A stretch of 14,877 bases of DNA, taken from positions 1 to 14,877 of the forward strand of contig URWJ01000024.1 in the NCBI GenBank assembly GCA_900551535.1. Direction: 5' to 3'. Position numbers and translations under genes: made by a program. Position 1 is the stretch's first letter, and each line of letters opens with the position of its first letter. Below the pieces are notes generated by a model. The model was not told the origin of the DNA. It was given only the letters and a program-made list of their open reading frames with translations, and searched no databases. Source of the stretch: an uncultured Granulicatella sp. GTDB taxonomy: Bacteria > Bacillota > Bacilli > Lactobacillales > Aerococcaceae. Of this stretch, positions 13,804 through 14,877 are shown piece by piece.

Positions 13804-14751
13804 ATGACGAAACAATATAAAGACTTACTAAGAAAGATTTTAGAAGAAGGAACAACAAAAACTGACCGTACTGGTACGGGTACAAAGAGTGTGTTCGGAT
13901 ACCAAATGCGTTTTGACTTGCAAAAAGGATTTCCGCTTTTAACAACAAAACGTGTGGCATTCGGTTTAATTAAGAGCGAGTTATTATGGTTCTTGCACGG
14001 CGATACAAATATCAAATACTTATTAGAACATAACAATCACATCTGGGATGAATGGGCTTTTGAGCGTTATGTTTCTTCTCCAAAATATACTGGTCCTGAT
14101 ATGACAGACTTTGGACGCCGATGCTTAGAAGACGAAGCGTTTAACGAAGTATACCAAGAAGTGAAGAAAGACTTCTGTGAGAAAATCTTAACGGATGATG
14201 CGTTTGCGGCTGAATTCGGTGAACTTGGAAATATTTACGGTTCACAATGGCGTCACTGGAAAACTACAAAGGGTGAGACGATTGACCAAATCGCAGACTT
14301 ACTCAACTTATTGAAGAATTCTCCAGATTCACGTCGTATGATTGTATCCGCGTGGAATCCAGAAGATGTGCCTAGCATGGCACTTCCTCCATGTCACACA
14401 ATGTTCCAATTCTACGTGGCTGATGGTAAATTAAGCTGCCAATTATACCAACGTAGTGCGGATGTGTTCCTAGGAGTGCCGTTCAATATTGCAAGTTACG
14501 CTTTATTAACACATTTAATCGCAAATGAAGTAGGCTTAGAAGTCGGTGAATTCGTTCATACATTAGGCGATGCGCACATCTACTTAAACCATATGGAACA
14601 AGTAGAAACGCAATTAGCACGTGAAGAAAGAGAATTACCAACACTCGTATTAAAACATCCTGAAAAATCAATGTTTGAAATCGATGTTGATGATGTGATT
14701 GTAGAAGGATATAATCCACATCCAACGATTAAAGCACCGATTGCCGTGTAA
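13804..14751 (+). CDS. thyA: Thymidylate synthase
   Basis: Converts dUMP to dTMP with methylene-tetrahydrofolate, releasing dihydrofolate. It has 315 residues, matching the long Lactobacillus casei type, with an insertion of about 50 residues (roughly 90-139) absent from the 264-residue E. coli enzyme. The catalytic cysteine is in PPCHT (Cys197). Other conserved parts are DRTGTGT (21-27) with Arg22, the R177-R178 pair that helps bind the dUMP phosphate across the dimer, QLYQRSADVFLG, and DAHIYLNH. The start at 13804 has AAAGGA 6 bases upstream; an in-frame ATG 48 bases earlier lies inside the ABC-F gene. It is followed after 15 bases by folA, a classical pair in which FolA recycles the dihydrofolate. 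Confidence 0.98.
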   Translation: MTKQYKDLLRKILEEGTTKTDRTGTGTKSVFGYQMRFDLQKGFPLLTTKRVAFGLIKSELLWFLHGDTNIKYLLEHNNHIWDEWAFERYVSSPKYTGPDMTDFGRRCLEDEAFNEVYQEVKKDFCEKILTDDAFAAEFGELGNIYGSQWRHWKTTKGETIDQIADLLNLLKNSPDSRRMIVSAWNPEDVPSMALPPCHTMFQFYVADGKLSCQLYQRSADVFLGVPFNIASYALLTHLIANEVGLEVGEFVHTLGDAHIYLNHMEQVETQLAREERELPTLVLKHPEKSMFEIDVDDVIVEGYNPHPTIKAPIAV

Positions 14752-14766
14752 TACTGGAGGAAACAG

Positions 14767-14877
14767 ATGTTAATTTATATTTGGGCTCAAGATGAACAAG
14801 GGCTTGTTGGAAAAGACAATACGCTTCCTTGGCGATTACCGAATGATTTGAAATTCTTTAAAGAAGTGACAATGGGG
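14767..14877 (+). CDS. folA: Dihydrofolate reductase, 5' part only
   Basis: The first 37 codons of a dihydrofolate reductase, cut by the window end. The start MLIYIWAQDEQGLVGKDN, followed by LPWRLPNDLKFFKEVT, shows the family hallmarks: the A-x-D/x-x-G-x-I/V-G-x-x-x-x-LPW segment that forms the Met20 loop, and the substrate-site residue within PNDLKFFK (the aspartate). TGGAGG lies 6 bases before the ATG. It begins 15 bases after thyA and regenerates tetrahydrofolate from the dihydrofolate ThyA produces. Completeness cannot be judged. Confidence 0.95.
   Translation, partial: MLIYIWAQDEQGLVGKDNTLPWRLPNDLKFFKEVTMG

Overview
The window looks like chromosomal DNA from a low-GC Gram-positive bacterium of the order Lactobacillales. 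I see strong AGGAGG-type ribosome binding sites, lipoproteins with lipobox cysteines, two LPXTG (sortase-anchored) surface proteins, one of them with a GbpC/antigen I-II-type domain, and a thymidylate synthase of the long Lactobacillus casei type. The mix would fit an oral or mucosal member of the Carnobacteriaceae such as Granulicatella, but that placement is inference without a database search. No transposase, integrase, phage gene, CRISPR array, tRNA or rRNA was seen.

Layout. Positions 1-2228 (+) hold a short hairpin-rich stretch, a DUF2971-family protein and a lipoprotein with degenerate RCC1/beta-propeller-like repeats, probably one transcript. Positions 2348-3275 (-) hold an ECF-transporter S component and its upstream partner, a DUF4430 lipoprotein, which together look like a corrinoid (cobalamin-type) uptake pair. 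Positions 3434-4234 (+) encode a formate/nitrite-type (FNT) channel. Positions 4235-4733 are non-coding but dense with secondary structure: two intrinsic terminators, one long hairpin and two consecutive cloverleaf-like blocks. They are followed by a small unrecognised protein on the minus strand (4734-5039) and a MATE efflux pump (5173-6513, +). Positions 6656-10116 (+) carry two separately transcribed 547-residue LPXTG adhesins. Positions 10215-14877 (+) are a tightly packed run of fhs, a Uup-type ABC-F ATPase, thyA and the start of folA.

How the genes work together. The right-hand cluster is a one-carbon/folate operon: Fhs loads formate onto tetrahydrofolate, ThyA uses methylene-tetrahydrofolate to make dTMP and releases dihydrofolate, and FolA (DHFR) regenerates tetrahydrofolate. 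The ABC-F protein lies between them with gaps of only 14-20 bases. The FNT channel could connect to this pathway through formate, but it is not physically linked to it. The two adhesins and the lipoproteins form the cell-surface part of the window.

The least explained part is 4300-4735. Its structured modules, together with the small minus-strand gene that reads into them, are the best candidate here for something undescribed: either a structured RNA or a family of extragenic palindromic repeats.
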